NCBI RefSeq assembly: GCF_004343605.1
Contig: NZ_POSF01000014.1
Span: 1-64,000 of the forward strand
DNA length: 64,000 nt
Direction of reading: 5' to 3'
Source: Dehalobacter sp. 12DCB1
GTDB lineage: Bacteria > Bacillota > Desulfitobacteriia > Desulfitobacteriales > Syntrophobotulaceae
Numbering within the stretch: the first letter of the stretch is position 1; every line of letters begins with the position of its first letter. The notes under the pieces were generated by a model that was not told the origin of the DNA, did no database searches, and was given only the letters and a program-made list of their open reading frames with translations. Below are positions 1 through 7,614 of this stretch, in pieces. The position numbers were made by a program, and so were the translations under genes.

Positions 1-41
1 TTCCCTTTGATTTTCTTCCCGGGGTTGACATATACAGCCAT
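1..41 (-). CDS. 5' end of a gene running off the window, possibly a 3'-5' exonuclease-domain protein
   Basis: Only the first 13 codons are inside the window. They begin at an ATG (rc of 39-41) with a GGAG ribosome-binding site at 49-52, seven bases upstream, which makes the start convincing. The visible residues are MAVYVNPGKKIKG. This N-terminus resembles clostridial DnaQ/PolC-like exonuclease-domain proteins, but that is a memory-based guess on very little sequence. The gene reads leftward out of the window, away from the DUF3102 gene. Confidence 0.4.
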   Translation of the reverse strand, partial: MAVYVNPGKKIKG

Positions 42-250
42 CTTTCTGCTCCATTCTTACATAATGGAAATATTACTAATAAATACCATTATAAAAATAT
101 TTTAACTTCTTTAATTTGCATGGTCAATCCTGAAAAATAATTTTGGTATTATTTCGGAAACTTCTTTTCATGTCATATGCGTTTATCCGAATAAACAGCT
201 TCAAGCGCTTTGGAACCAGTACGGTGAAAAGCAATTTTGAGCTTGTAGTA

Positions 251-292
251 TACCTCCTCGAATTCGGATTCGGCTCCGAATTTGAGGAGGTA
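251..292. repeat. Near-perfect hairpin, partly duplicated inside the DUF3102 gene
   Basis: Positions 251-268 and 275-292 form an inverted repeat matching at 17 of 18 positions around a 6-base loop. The 24-base stretch 263-286 recurs exactly at 910-933, inside the DUF3102 gene, where it encodes the SNSEPNPK segment. The outer arms are present only in this copy. A-rich or T-rich tails are weak, so a simple terminator is uncertain. It lies 30 bases beyond the stop of the DUF3102 gene and could be its terminator or a scar of recombination. Confidence 0.6.
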
Positions 293-320
293 TGCCGTCC
301 AGCTCCGTTCTCTTTTTTCC

Positions 321-1241
321 TTACTGCCCATCTCCGCAGGGGCAAGCTTCCCTGCTCCATGCCTCGTCTTTACGCCACACATCCATAAGATCGCAAACCT
401 TATTCTTATAAATGATATACGTCTCCTTGTCATTAGGGGCGATTTCGCGCAGCTTTTGCTTTACTTCCCTAACGGTTTGATCCAAGTTTTCACAGAGGAA
501 GGCGATATGGTTGGCCCTGACTTTGAGCGAAGTATTAATGAAGTTTGTTTTCATCCGCTCGTAGCCCTTGGCGGCTGAGCTTTTTTGGAGCGATTCCAGC
601 GAATCATTCAGCTGCCTGGCCGTTTTAGCGAGTTCTGCTTTGGACGCCTTGACGTTCTCCAATTGGGCCTTTAGATTAGCGAGTTCCGCAGTCAGCTCGG
701 TGATGGTACTACTTTGGTCTTCCACTGTTTTCTGAAAGTCCGCCTTCTCCTGCTGGGCCTGGTCTTTTTCTTGCCGGGCCTGCGTCCGTTCTTTGACCGC
801 TTGACGCAGTTCCTGGGTGGTCATGCCTTCGACATCCATATCGACGATGAATTGCGCCCGTTCCTCCTTGGGGATACCTAAAAGAAGCACCGCCTGGCTG
901 TAGTTTAATTTCGGATTCGGCTCCGAATTTGAGTTGGTAAGCTGTCCTTCTCCATACTCTTTGAAGATACGCATAAGTTTATTGGCCCTGCTCTGGGAGA
1001 AATCGACCGACTCCTCCAGCCACTTGCCCCATTCTCCGAACTTAAGCAGGGACTTGGCCTCCGTCAACCGTCTTCCAATCTCTACGGTGGCGGCAAGATA
1101 GATATTCTCAGCCTGATATTTGATCATGTTAATCTCAGCCGCGATTACATTCGGCGTGCGTCCGCTGATGACATCAGGTACTGTATTGGTTTCTGGATCA
1201 TTCTCCGGATCGGTTGCTGTATCCTTTGCTGGATCCGTCAT
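321..1241 (-). CDS. DUF3102 family coiled-coil protein
   Basis: A 306-residue protein. The N-terminal ~130 residues show the DUF3102 pattern: a helical region with IYLAATVEIGRRLTEAKSLL, then GEWGKWLEE and NYSQAVLLLGIP. Residues ~140-230 are a long Glu/Gln/Lys-rich coiled coil, and the tail contains WRKDEAW. The ATG at 1241 is preceded by AAAGGAG ten bases upstream and is preferred over a GTG 30 bases earlier. DUF3102 proteins are common on plasmids and integrative elements and are thought to bind DNA or act near replication/partition functions. No catalytic motif is visible and the function is unknown. The setting (hairpins, orphan ORFs) is accessory. Confidence 0.75.
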   Translation of the reverse strand: MTDPAKDTATDPENDPETNTVPDVISGRTPNVIAAEINMIKYQAENIYLAATVEIGRRLTEAKSLLKFGEWGKWLEESVDFSQSRANKLMRIFKEYGEGQLTNSNSEPNPKLNYSQAVLLLGIPKEERAQFIVDMDVEGMTTQELRQAVKERTQARQEKDQAQQEKADFQKTVEDQSSTITELTAELANLKAQLENVKASKAELAKTARQLNDSLESLQKSSAAKGYERMKTNFINTSLKVRANHIAFLCENLDQTVREVKQKLREIAPNDKETYIIYKNKVCDLMDVWRKDEAWSREACPCGDGQ

Positions 1242-1329
1242 GATATCCACACTCCTTTGGAGTAATTTCACTTACAGGATATGTGGCCATGGCTTAAAAG
1301 TGTGACAACCTCATTCGTTAAGCTTTTTA

Positions 1330-1470
1330 TTATAGGGAAGTAACTTTCTTATTTTCTTTCTTACTTCCCCCAAATGTGTACGCTTCACCTTGCTGTTGCC
1401 AGTTTCGGCAATGCTCTGTTAAATGAAGCTGGTCGCCCCCATATCCAGAGGGCGACAGGACGTCGATCCC
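1330..1470 (-). pseudogene. Short open fragment without a start, possible gene remnant
   Basis: Between the DUF3102 and DUF2971-like genes the minus strand is open for 46 codons, bounded upstream by a stop codon and ending in TAA at 1330-1332. The translation (beginning GIDVLSPSGYGGDQLHLTEH, then a WQQQGEAYTFGGSKK segment) has a protein-like composition but no start codon or ribosome-binding site. I do not recognise a family. It may be the 3' end of a lost gene, or chance. Confidence 0.25.
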
Positions 1471-1491
1471 TTAAATCAAACAACAATATTT

Positions 1492-2208
1492 CTAAATTTC
1501 TATGGAAAATGTATCAAGAAAGGTTTTAGTATCAAATAGGTTAGCCCATTTCATTTTATCAATCTTAATTATATAAGAGCCGTCATTATTAGTAGGTAGT
1601 GGTTCGTAAGAACCATCTATAATAAGTCTCCATTCATTCTGAGTTTTGTAAATATCACTCTTAACAAAATATGGATCTAGAACGCTCCCTGTAGTATTAT
1701 AAGCTTTTTGATAGTCTCCTTCTTTTGAAAAGTCAGTTAAATCTCGATAAATAATTGGCCCGCTAGTAAATCCAAATTCCGGATTTGCATTTATTTGAGC
1801 TTTACGAAGCAGCTCTAAAAGCTCCTCAGAATTAAACAAAAGCACATAATCACCAAATTCTTTTATTGCCAACTTGTAATCATCAGCAAAAATATAGTTA
1901 GGGTCATTATAAAATAATATATCCTTTGTAATCATTGAAGCACAGAACAACAAAATAGAATCGTCCCCAACTATTGATTTCATAACAGTAGTTGGCTTAG
2001 GTATATAATCGAAAATATTTTGACCAGATTTATTAAGAACTTTTAAACTTGACGGATCAATCGGAACTTGCCCCTCTCTATTATCGCCACGATATATTGT
2101 TATATCAGTACGACATTTAGAAATTGGATTAAAATAAATTGACCCATTAGATAACATTTCTAAATGTCTCCGTTTCCCAAACTTTGCAATCAAATAGTTA
2201 TCTGTCAA
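1492..2208 (-). CDS. DUF2971-like hypothetical protein
   Basis: A 238-residue soluble protein. The layout resembles the DUF2971 family: an N-terminal strand with a lead-in to NGSIYFNPISKCR (usually the region where the family names a residue patch after a short 'leaves its cage' loop), a central LLFCASM segment, then IIYRDLTDF and a C-terminal KTQNEWRLII motif like the K-x-EWR motif of that family. The start is a TTG at 2208 with GAGGTGG four bases upstream. DUF2971 proteins are uncharacterised, and some occur in defence neighbourhoods. The gene is AT-rich compared with the housekeeping genes, which fits acquisition. The family assignment is by motif only. Confidence 0.55.
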   Translation of the reverse strand: MTDNYLIAKFGKRRHLEMLSNGSIYFNPISKCRTDITIYRGDNREGQVPIDPSSLKVLNKSGQNIFDYIPKPTTVMKSIVGDDSILLFCASMITKDILFYNDPNYIFADDYKLAIKEFGDYVLLFNSEELLELLRKAQINANPEFGFTSGPIIYRDLTDFSKEGDYQKAYNTTGSVLDPYFVKSDIYKTQNEWRLIIDGSYEPLPTNNDGSYIIKIDKMKWANLFDTKTFLDTFSIEI

Positions 2209-2316
2209 TTTACCACCTCGAGGTATAGCTTAACATTCCTGTTGAACTCAAATGCCAATCTTCTGAATACGCGCCAGGACGGCGCGGCCTTTGCGGCCAA
2301 TTTCATTTAACGGTTG

Positions 2317-2369
2317 GGTGTTACCGTAGCGTCATACTACTTTCATATTGGCAAAGTTACGGTAACACC
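2317..2369. repeat. 12-bp perfect inverted repeat
   Basis: The 12 bases at 2317-2328 (GGTGTTACCGTA) are exactly complementary to 2358-2369, separated by 29 bases. The right arm overlaps the last codons of the small Cys-containing ORF at 2357-2566. No T-run follows on either strand, so it is not an obvious terminator. It could be an end of a small mobile repeat or an RNA hairpin. Confidence 0.55.
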
Positions 2370-2566
2370 TTGTTATCTGCTGCCCGTCGGAAATACTCCA
2401 GATAAACCGACACATTCATATTTCCTGGATATAAATAGTTGAACTCATGAATATCAGCCATCAATGGATATAAATGTAATTTCTGGGCAAATTGACAAAT
2501 TCCTTCTTTGCTAAATTCGCAACCGCGGGTCTGTTGACAAATGGGTGTAAGACATCCACAATCCAA
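2357..2566 (-). CDS. Small cysteine-containing hypothetical protein, doubtful
   Basis: A 69-codon ORF with four or five Cys near the N-terminus (MDCGCLTPIC, then RGCEF and GICQF), which could bind a metal or cluster. The remainder is MADIHEFNYLYPGNMNVSVY-like and looks protein-like. The start would be a TTG at 2566 without a recognisable ribosome-binding site, so the reading frame may be the 3' part of a broken gene. No family is recognised. The stop codon lies inside a perfect inverted repeat. Confidence 0.35.
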   Translation of the reverse strand: MDCGCLTPICQQTRGCEFSKEGICQFAQKLHLYPLMADIHEFNYLYPGNMNVSVYLEYFRRAADNKVLP

Positions 2567-2569
2567 ATT

Positions 2570-3130
2570 AAAATTTGGCTATTCTTGGAATTACTACACA
2601 GGTGTACTCAAAATCTAAAACGACAAATTTTCAAACTCACTCTATTGGTCTTGTAGAATCAAGCAATATCAATGTCTAAAATGATATAATTAAATAGGGT
2701 GATGGTGTAATCAATCATCAAAAAGTCGACTACCATTACAGACATTATATAAATAAATATCACTGAACCTAGACCCATTTCTTAACGATAATTCCACATT
2801 ATCCCTCAATTTCCTTTATATTTATTCTCTTAAATTTAACGTAAATATTGAAAAGAACAAATAATCACAGCTTTTCAAATCATCGGATCGGGTGGCAAAG
2901 GCAATTCCCCAAAAGGCTGGAAATTAAGTTCCCTTGCTATAGTATTATTGCATCTCAACCTCAACTAGAGGTCTATTTGACTATTTGCCCTGTAAAGCCC
3001 AGAATATTTTGGGGAAGGACAGTAGCCGAAAAGAAAAATAAAAGCCTTATAAGGCTAATAAAGCTTAACTAAATCTTACTTTTCGGCAAAGTGAAGCAAT
3101 TGGCAATGGCTTCAAGGTGTTTTCCCAAAA
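2570..3130. other. Gene-poor AT-rich stretch with nested hairpins
   Basis: No credible gene is seen in about 560 bases. The one notable structure is at 3025-3087. There 3025-3033 (GCCGAAAAG) pairs with 3079-3087, enclosing a second short palindrome around 3043-3056 (AGCCTTATAAGGCT). A further GAAGC/GCTTC pair follows at about 3092-3116. It could be a decayed terminator region or a small structured RNA. Confidence 0.35.
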
Positions 3131-3170
3131 TCAAAAGACTGTAACGATTTCAACCATCGTTACAGTCTCT
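3131..3170 (-). terminator. Rho-independent terminator of the corrinoid methyltransferase operon
   Basis: An 11-base perfect stem (3137-3147 with 3157-3167) with a 9-base loop. Read on the minus strand it is followed by CTTTTGATTTT. It lies 30 bases past the stop of the 47-residue gene. Confidence 0.8.
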
Positions 3171-3198
3171 TTACATTGGTCTTCCTTATTCTCTTTGT

Positions 3199-3342
3199 TT
3201 AAAAGAGCGCCAGGAAAGTTACATAGGCGAAAATCATTTCCTGCCCGATATCCCAATTCGTACCCATCGCAGGATCTTTATCTGCGAGCTCCGGATGCTG
3301 TTTAACGATATCACTCCAAGAGATCAACAATTGTTCTTCCAT
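3199..3342 (-). CDS. 47-residue hypothetical protein of the corrinoid methyltransferase operon
   Basis: A short gene starting at an ATG (3340-3342) with AGGAGGT eight bases upstream (3351-3357), a near-ideal ribosome-binding site that also overlaps the end of the upstream methyltransferase gene. The product begins MEEQLLISWSDIVKQHPELA and ends with a hydrophobic IFAYVTFLALF segment. It is the last gene before the operon terminator at 3131-3170. I do not recognise a family. Operon position suggests an accessory subunit or small regulator of the methyl-transfer system, which is inference only. Confidence 0.6.
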   Translation of the reverse strand: MEEQLLISWSDIVKQHPELADKDPAMGTNWDIGQEMIFAYVTFLALF

Positions 3343-3358
3343 CGTGAAGCACCTCCTA

Positions 3359-4531
3359 TTAATAAATACCATACTCCATAACAAACTTGTTTACGGCAAT
3401 GATGTTTTCCGCCTTGCCGTCAGCTGCCGAAATAAGTTCCTTATCGGTAGAAAAAATATATCCTCCGCCAGGAGCCAGATCATCCAATAATTCTTTCGCT
3501 TTAGTAATACATTCTTCCTTCGTACCATATTGTAATAACGTTACCGGGAAAAGCCCTAGTATACACATGGTATTTCCAAGCTTTTGTTTAAGTTCTTTAG
3601 GATCACCGTGTTCGAACCATCCCAGTGTTTTCTTGACAGGTAATTCTTGAAGATGATTATAGTAACGTGACCAATCTCCTTCATAGAATGGCATTGGAAT
3701 TACTCCGTTTGCAACGAAGGCCTCCACAATCGTTTTAAACATAGGCCAGTAAAATTTATCAAAATCTGCTGTCTTAAGCATAGGAGGTAAATGTAAAGGG
3801 AGTAGGATGATTTTGGGGTTTGCTTTCGGTGGTGTTGAAAACATCTGACCCATTCCAAACCTTATTACTAACGGAGTAAGTGCTTGAGCAGCCTCTAGCA
3901 ATTCTTCAGGGCGACGACGCATATCCATAAATGCGCCTTTAATACCCCGGAAGAAATCGGCAATCCAATCTAATGGCATTATCGCTAAACCATCAAATAG
4001 CATAGGTATTCCATACTGGGATATTAGATTAGCCTCTGCAGCGCCCTTTTTCGCTCCATACATACCAAATTGCATAGCGCCTTTTGCTAGTGCTAAATCT
4101 TTTGCAGGTGTGTCTTTAGCTAATTCGGCATATTTCCGCGGCAAAACTTTTTCAACCATGAACCTAAACGGGTCTTTAATAAATTCAGGATATTCTTCGC
4201 TAGTCATTACTTCCGCATTCTCATCTGAATATTGAACAATGTTGCTCTCATTTAAATAATGAAAAGATTTACTGCCTAAAGCCTGATACATGCCACCAGG
4301 CCTGGCGTAAAACATGTGCAAGACGTCCATCGGGATGTCGTTAACTACTTTTAGAATAGACTTACTGCATTTATCCAAATCCCAGTTGGATTCGGAATCA
4401 GTGTACCCTGCATAGTAGGAAGACCATGTTCCAAGAGCGGAAGAAATCGGAACACGATCCGGTTGTTCCAGATTAATGGCTTTATAAACTCTTTCTACAC
4501 GTTTTTGGTAAAGATTCATAACTTCACTCAT
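3359..4531 (-). CDS. Uroporphyrinogen decarboxylase-fold (MtaA/MtbA-like) methyltransferase
   Basis: A 390-residue UroD-superfamily protein. The N-terminus has the family signature VERVYKAINLEQPDRVPI, and the C-terminal half carries the glycine-rich GGGYIFSTDKELISAADGK segment typical of methylcobamide methyltransferases. Such enzymes move methyl groups between a corrinoid protein and a small acceptor such as coenzyme M or tetrahydrofolate. The gene directly follows the corrinoid protein gene. The start is taken as the ATG at 4531; a TTG immediately before it (4534) is possible. The metal-ligand His/Cys pattern of MtaA is not clear by eye (FEHGD is a candidate region), so the acceptor cannot be named. 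In this clade, use in O-demethylation or methylamine metabolism is plausible. Confidence 0.8.
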   Translation of the reverse strand: MSEVMNLYQKRVERVYKAINLEQPDRVPISSALGTWSSYYAGYTDSESNWDLDKCSKSILKVVNDIPMDVLHMFYARPGGMYQALGSKSFHYLNESNIVQYSDENAEVMTSEEYPEFIKDPFRFMVEKVLPRKYAELAKDTPAKDLALAKGAMQFGMYGAKKGAAEANLISQYGIPMLFDGLAIMPLDWIADFFRGIKGAFMDMRRRPEELLEAAQALTPLVIRFGMGQMFSTPPKANPKIILLPLHLPPMLKTADFDKFYWPMFKTIVEAFVANGVIPMPFYEGDWSRYYNHLQELPVKKTLGWFEHGDPKELKQKLGNTMCILGLFPVTLLQYGTKEECITKAKELLDDLAPGGGYIFSTDKELISAADGKAENIIAVNKFVMEYGIY

Positions 4532-4534
4532 CAA

Positions 4535-5179
4535 TCAACCCACCCATCTTTGGCATATTTTGACCCCTTCAGCTGCGTTTGTCGAAAAGGCATCGGCCCC
4601 TATGCTTTTACAAACATTCTCATTAACAGGTACTCCGCCGATAATCACCTTGACCTTATTTCTGAGGCCCGCATTGTTCAGTCCATCAACCGTTTCTTTC
4701 ATACTATCCAGCGCTAAAGTCAGTACGCCGCTTAAGCCAACAATATCAGGGTTAACTTCTTTTACCTTGTCCACGATCTGGCTAACCGGAACATTGATCC
4801 CTAAGTCGATCACCTCAAAATTTGCGGCTTCAACCATGGATCTGAAAATATTTTTGCCTATGTCATGAAGATCTCCGAAAACGGTAGCCAGGACAATTTT
4901 TCCGCCTTTTGCTGAGAACCCTGCACTTAAAACCGGTTTGAGTTTGTCCATTACGCTTTGTAACATTTCCCCGGCAAAGACTAAGTCCCCGATAAAGTAC
5001 TCGCCCGAATCATAGCGTTCACCTACGAGCGTCATACCTTGCTGACAGGCTTTAACAATTTCTTGGACTTCTGCGGCGTTGTCATCTTTGCTTAGCACTT
5101 CATCAATCGCCTTGTTTAACACGTCTTCGTCCAAATCGGACATCGCTTGAGTCAGGACTTTCAAATCCACCACTTTCAA
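4535..5179 (-). CDS. Corrinoid (B12-binding) methyltransferase protein, MtbC/MtaC type
   Basis: A 214-residue protein with the two-domain build of methyltransferase corrinoid subunits. An N-terminal four-helix cap (to ~residue 85) is followed by a Rossmann-like cobalamin domain with the DLHDIGKN motif, whose His supplies the lower axial ligand of cobalt. Downstream GLSGVLTLAL and IIGGVPVNE match the conserved B12-pocket loops. It carries the methyl group between a substrate-specific methyltransferase (not seen here) and the adjacent UroD-fold enzyme. The frame starts with TTG at 5179, four bases after AAGGAGG; in-frame GTG codons at 5173 and 5170 are alternatives with better spacing. The stop codon abuts the next gene, indicating translational coupling. 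Confidence 0.88.
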   Translation of the reverse strand: MKVVDLKVLTQAMSDLDEDVLNKAIDEVLSKDDNAAEVQEIVKACQQGMTLVGERYDSGEYFIGDLVFAGEMLQSVMDKLKPVLSAGFSAKGGKIVLATVFGDLHDIGKNIFRSMVEAANFEVIDLGINVPVSQIVDKVKEVNPDIVGLSGVLTLALDSMKETVDGLNNAGLRNKVKVIIGGVPVNENVCKSIGADAFSTNAAEGVKICQRWVG

Positions 5180-5217
5180 TCATCCTCCTTGAATTTTTTT
5201 GTTTAGTTCTGCAATGC

Positions 5218-5260
5218 TGAAATAATTTTCTTATTTCATTTACTCGTCTATACAAGTAAA
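5218..5260 (-). promoter_or_regulatory. Two short palindromes upstream of the corrinoid operon
   Basis: 5218-5225 (TGAAATAA) pairs exactly with 5231-5238, and 5239-5244 (TTTACT) pairs with 5255-5260. They lie 40-80 bases upstream of the corrinoid protein start, where a promoter and operator are expected. They are candidate binding sites for a dimeric regulator. No B12 riboswitch signature was seen. Confidence 0.35.
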
Positions 5261-5311
5261 GATATCATTTGCTAAAAACACATGAATTAGTTGACGATAA
5301 TTTGTCCATAA

Positions 5312-5340
5312 AAAAACAAACGGGATCAAACCCCGATTTT
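5312..5340 (-). terminator. Probable terminator after the DUF2935 gene
   Basis: A short CGGG/CCCG stem (5321-5324 with 5332-5335), flanked by complementary AAA/TTT. On the minus strand it is followed by TTTGTTTTTTT. It is about 90 bases beyond the DUF2935 stop codon. Confidence 0.6.
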
Positions 5341-5427
5341 GTATTTTAGCTTAGAACAGTATCCCAATTCCATTCTATTGATTCAAATATGCTGTCTATT
5401 TTGAAATGATAGAAATAATCTAAGGTG

Positions 5428-6363
5428 TTATAATTGTAAATCCCGTTTTGACCTGTTTAATATTCTAAGGTAATGATTGGCTTCTCTTAATACATGATCT
5501 GCTAAGAGTGGAATGATTATTGATTTTATCTTACATGTTAGTAGCCCTTCTGTACCTGCTGCTTTAAAATCCCTTAATGCTCGGGTTGCCGTAATAGTTT
5601 CCCGTGTCAGACGTCCTATGTCTGTCTTTTTTTGGGCTGCTGGTACTCTTTGCTCAAGTGAATGAAATTCCCTATCAAAGCCCTCTGCTTTGACTATTAG
5701 GCTAGATTCAGTTGGATCTAATAAGTGACGAATAAACTGTGCATGCTCCGCCATTTGCCTATTCCAAAATTTTTCTTCTTCAATAGCCTCCTGAACAAAA
5801 TCAATTGCCATGTGCCGTTGCAACCGTTCTAAATGATTTATGTAAAATAAGGCTTCTCTTCGGATATGGATTATTAATAAAGGAAAATTAAAAGTGAACA
5901 ATTTACATTGAAGCATTCCGTTAAGTATGTTGGTTTTAAACTGGACCAATGCATTGGTCAAACTAATGGCTTTCTGATTTAAGACAGTGACTTGTGCCTC
6001 CAGTTGTGCTGGATTTATTCCGGTATTAGGGGTTAGTCCGAATTCTTCATTCGTAATAACTGATTCAATAGCAATACCGGATAGTTCCTCAGTAATTTGT
6101 TCTGCTCGTAGCGTTTTATCTGTTATTGATTCCCCTGAGCTTAATGTTTCTTCACTGATAACCCCGTTTGCCAAAAAAACAGCTTCCCTTAATAATTCAG
6201 CAAATTGGGTCTTAAACATATCCGCTTGCCGCGCGAATGCTGCATCCTTCGCCACAAAACCAGCTTCGAGAAATATGGAGTGCTCTTTCATAATTCGTCC
6301 AAAAAAGAGGTGTAATTCCAGGGATTCCCGGACAAAATCTCCTGGCAGTAATATTGCGTTCAA
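5428..6363 (-). CDS. DUF2935 family protein
   Basis: A 311-residue protein made of two similar all-helical halves. Each half begins with a helix containing HxxF/HAxF-type residues (ESLELHLFFGRIMKEHSIFL; NRQMAEHAQFIRHLLDPTE), and the second includes the family motif HAQFIRHLLDP. DUF2935 proteins are common in spore-forming Firmicutes, and their conserved His/Glu residues suggest a ferritin-like or metal-binding bundle, but the function is unknown. The start is a TTG at 6363 with AGGAGGG six bases upstream. The gene stands alone between the corrinoid operon and the polysaccharide locus. Confidence 0.85.
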   Translation of the reverse strand: MNAILLPGDFVRESLELHLFFGRIMKEHSIFLEAGFVAKDAAFARQADMFKTQFAELLREAVFLANGVISEETLSSGESITDKTLRAEQITEELSGIAIESVITNEEFGLTPNTGINPAQLEAQVTVLNQKAISLTNALVQFKTNILNGMLQCKLFTFNFPLLIIHIRREALFYINHLERLQRHMAIDFVQEAIEEEKFWNRQMAEHAQFIRHLLDPTESSLIVKAEGFDREFHSLEQRVPAAQKKTDIGRLTRETITATRALRDFKAAGTEGLLTCKIKSIIIPLLADHVLREANHYLRILNRSKRDLQL

Positions 6364-6501
6364 TTAAATCCCTCCTAAATTAACTCTTATGCTAAAACGT
6401 ATTTTTCAAATAACTCATTTATTCCATTATCTCTAGAAATCTCCTCATGTCTTTTTTCTAACGGATCTGTCTAGTTTGCTGTTGTCAATCCTTCCAAGAA
6501 A

Positions 6502-7554
6502 TTAGGATATCCGATAATAATCAACATACCAATCCGCAAACCGTTGCAGCCCTTCCTCGATAGTTGTACTCGGCTTAAACTCAAAATCCCTCTCTAGGGG
6601 TGTACTGTCGCTATACGTGGCCTTTACATCTCCAGGTTGCATTGGAAGGAGCTCTTTCTTCGCAACAATCTCTCGACTGACCGCTTTACTCAACGCCTTC
6701 TCTAAAGCAGCGATATAATCCATCAATTGTTCCGGCCGATTATTACCAATATTGTAAACTGCGTATTGTAACCCATCGAGGATGCTGTCTTTATCTACTC
6801 TCTTAGCTGGCGGATTACAAAGTATCCTCATCATTGATTCTATAATATCATCGATATAGGTGAAGTCTCGATAACAATTCCCGTAGTTAAATACCTTAAT
6901 GGCCTCGCCATTAAATATCTTCTGAGTAAAAGCATAATAGGCCATGTCCGGTCTTCCCATCGGGCCGTATACAGTAAAGAACCGCAAGCCGGTAGAAGGT
7001 ATGCTATACAATTGGCTATAGCTATGCGCCATTAATTCATTGGATTTCTTCGATGCAGCATAGAGAGAAACAGGATTGTCTACTTTATCCTCTGTTGAAA
7101 ACGGCACTTTCATATTAGCGCCATAGACTGAACTTGACGATGCATAGACTAAGTGTTGGACAGGATTGTGACGACAGGCTTCCAAAATATTATAGAAACC
7201 AATAATATTACTCTGAATATATGCATCCGGGTTCTTAATAGAATATCGTACTCCCGCCTGTGCTGCTAAATTCACCACAATCTCGGGCTTATACTCTTCA
7301 AAGACCTCCTTAAGGGTTTCTCCATCTGAGATATCCTCTTTTATAAAAGTGTACTGTTCTTGTTCTTCTAATAGCTTAAGTCGGCTCTCCTTTAAATTCA
7401 CATCATAGTAGTCGTTCATATTATCAATGCCAACGACTCTGCATCCTTGTTCCAAAAGCTTCTTAGATAAGAAAAAACCAATGAATCCGGCGCTGCCGGT
7501 AATTAAATAAAGTTTACTCGGGTCTAATTCCTTATATCCTTCTATCATGGTCAT
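6502..7554 (-). CDS. UDP-glucuronate 4-epimerase (CapI/LpsL type)
   Basis: A 350-residue extended SDR protein. The NAD-binding motif GSAGFIGFFLSKKL is near residue 20. DNMNDYYDVNLKESRLKLL is characteristic of UDP-glucuronate epimerases (the residues after the beta-2 Asp), and the catalytic YxxxK is in YAASKKSNELM. FFTVYGPMGRPDMAYYAF is the substrate-loop signature. It converts UDP-glucuronate into UDP-galacturonate in the cytoplasm. It follows the UDP-glucose dehydrogenase gene, which supplies its substrate. The start is the ATG at 7554, with GGAG six bases upstream. This is the last gene of the polysaccharide locus. Confidence 0.88.
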   Translation of the reverse strand: MTMIEGYKELDPSKLYLITGSAGFIGFFLSKKLLEQGCRVVGIDNMNDYYDVNLKESRLKLLEEQEQYTFIKEDISDGETLKEVFEEYKPEIVVNLAAQAGVRYSIKNPDAYIQSNIIGFYNILEACRHNPVQHLVYASSSSVYGANMKVPFSTEDKVDNPVSLYAASKKSNELMAHSYSQLYSIPSTGLRFFTVYGPMGRPDMAYYAFTQKIFNGEAIKVFNYGNCYRDFTYIDDIIESMMRILCNPPAKRVDKDSILDGLQYAVYNIGNNRPEQLMDYIAALEKALSKAVSREIVAKKELLPMQPGDVKATYSDSTPLERDFEFKPSTTIEEGLQRFADWYVDYYRIS

Positions 7555-7614
7555 CAACTTCTCCTTTTATAATAGATAGATAGCTTTCCTAACTAATATC
7601 CTCACTTAATACCA

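Noticed and set aside
2848-3072. 74-codon plus-strand frame in the gene-poor gap
   Set aside because: It has no family resemblance and no start signal, and it overlaps the nested hairpins.
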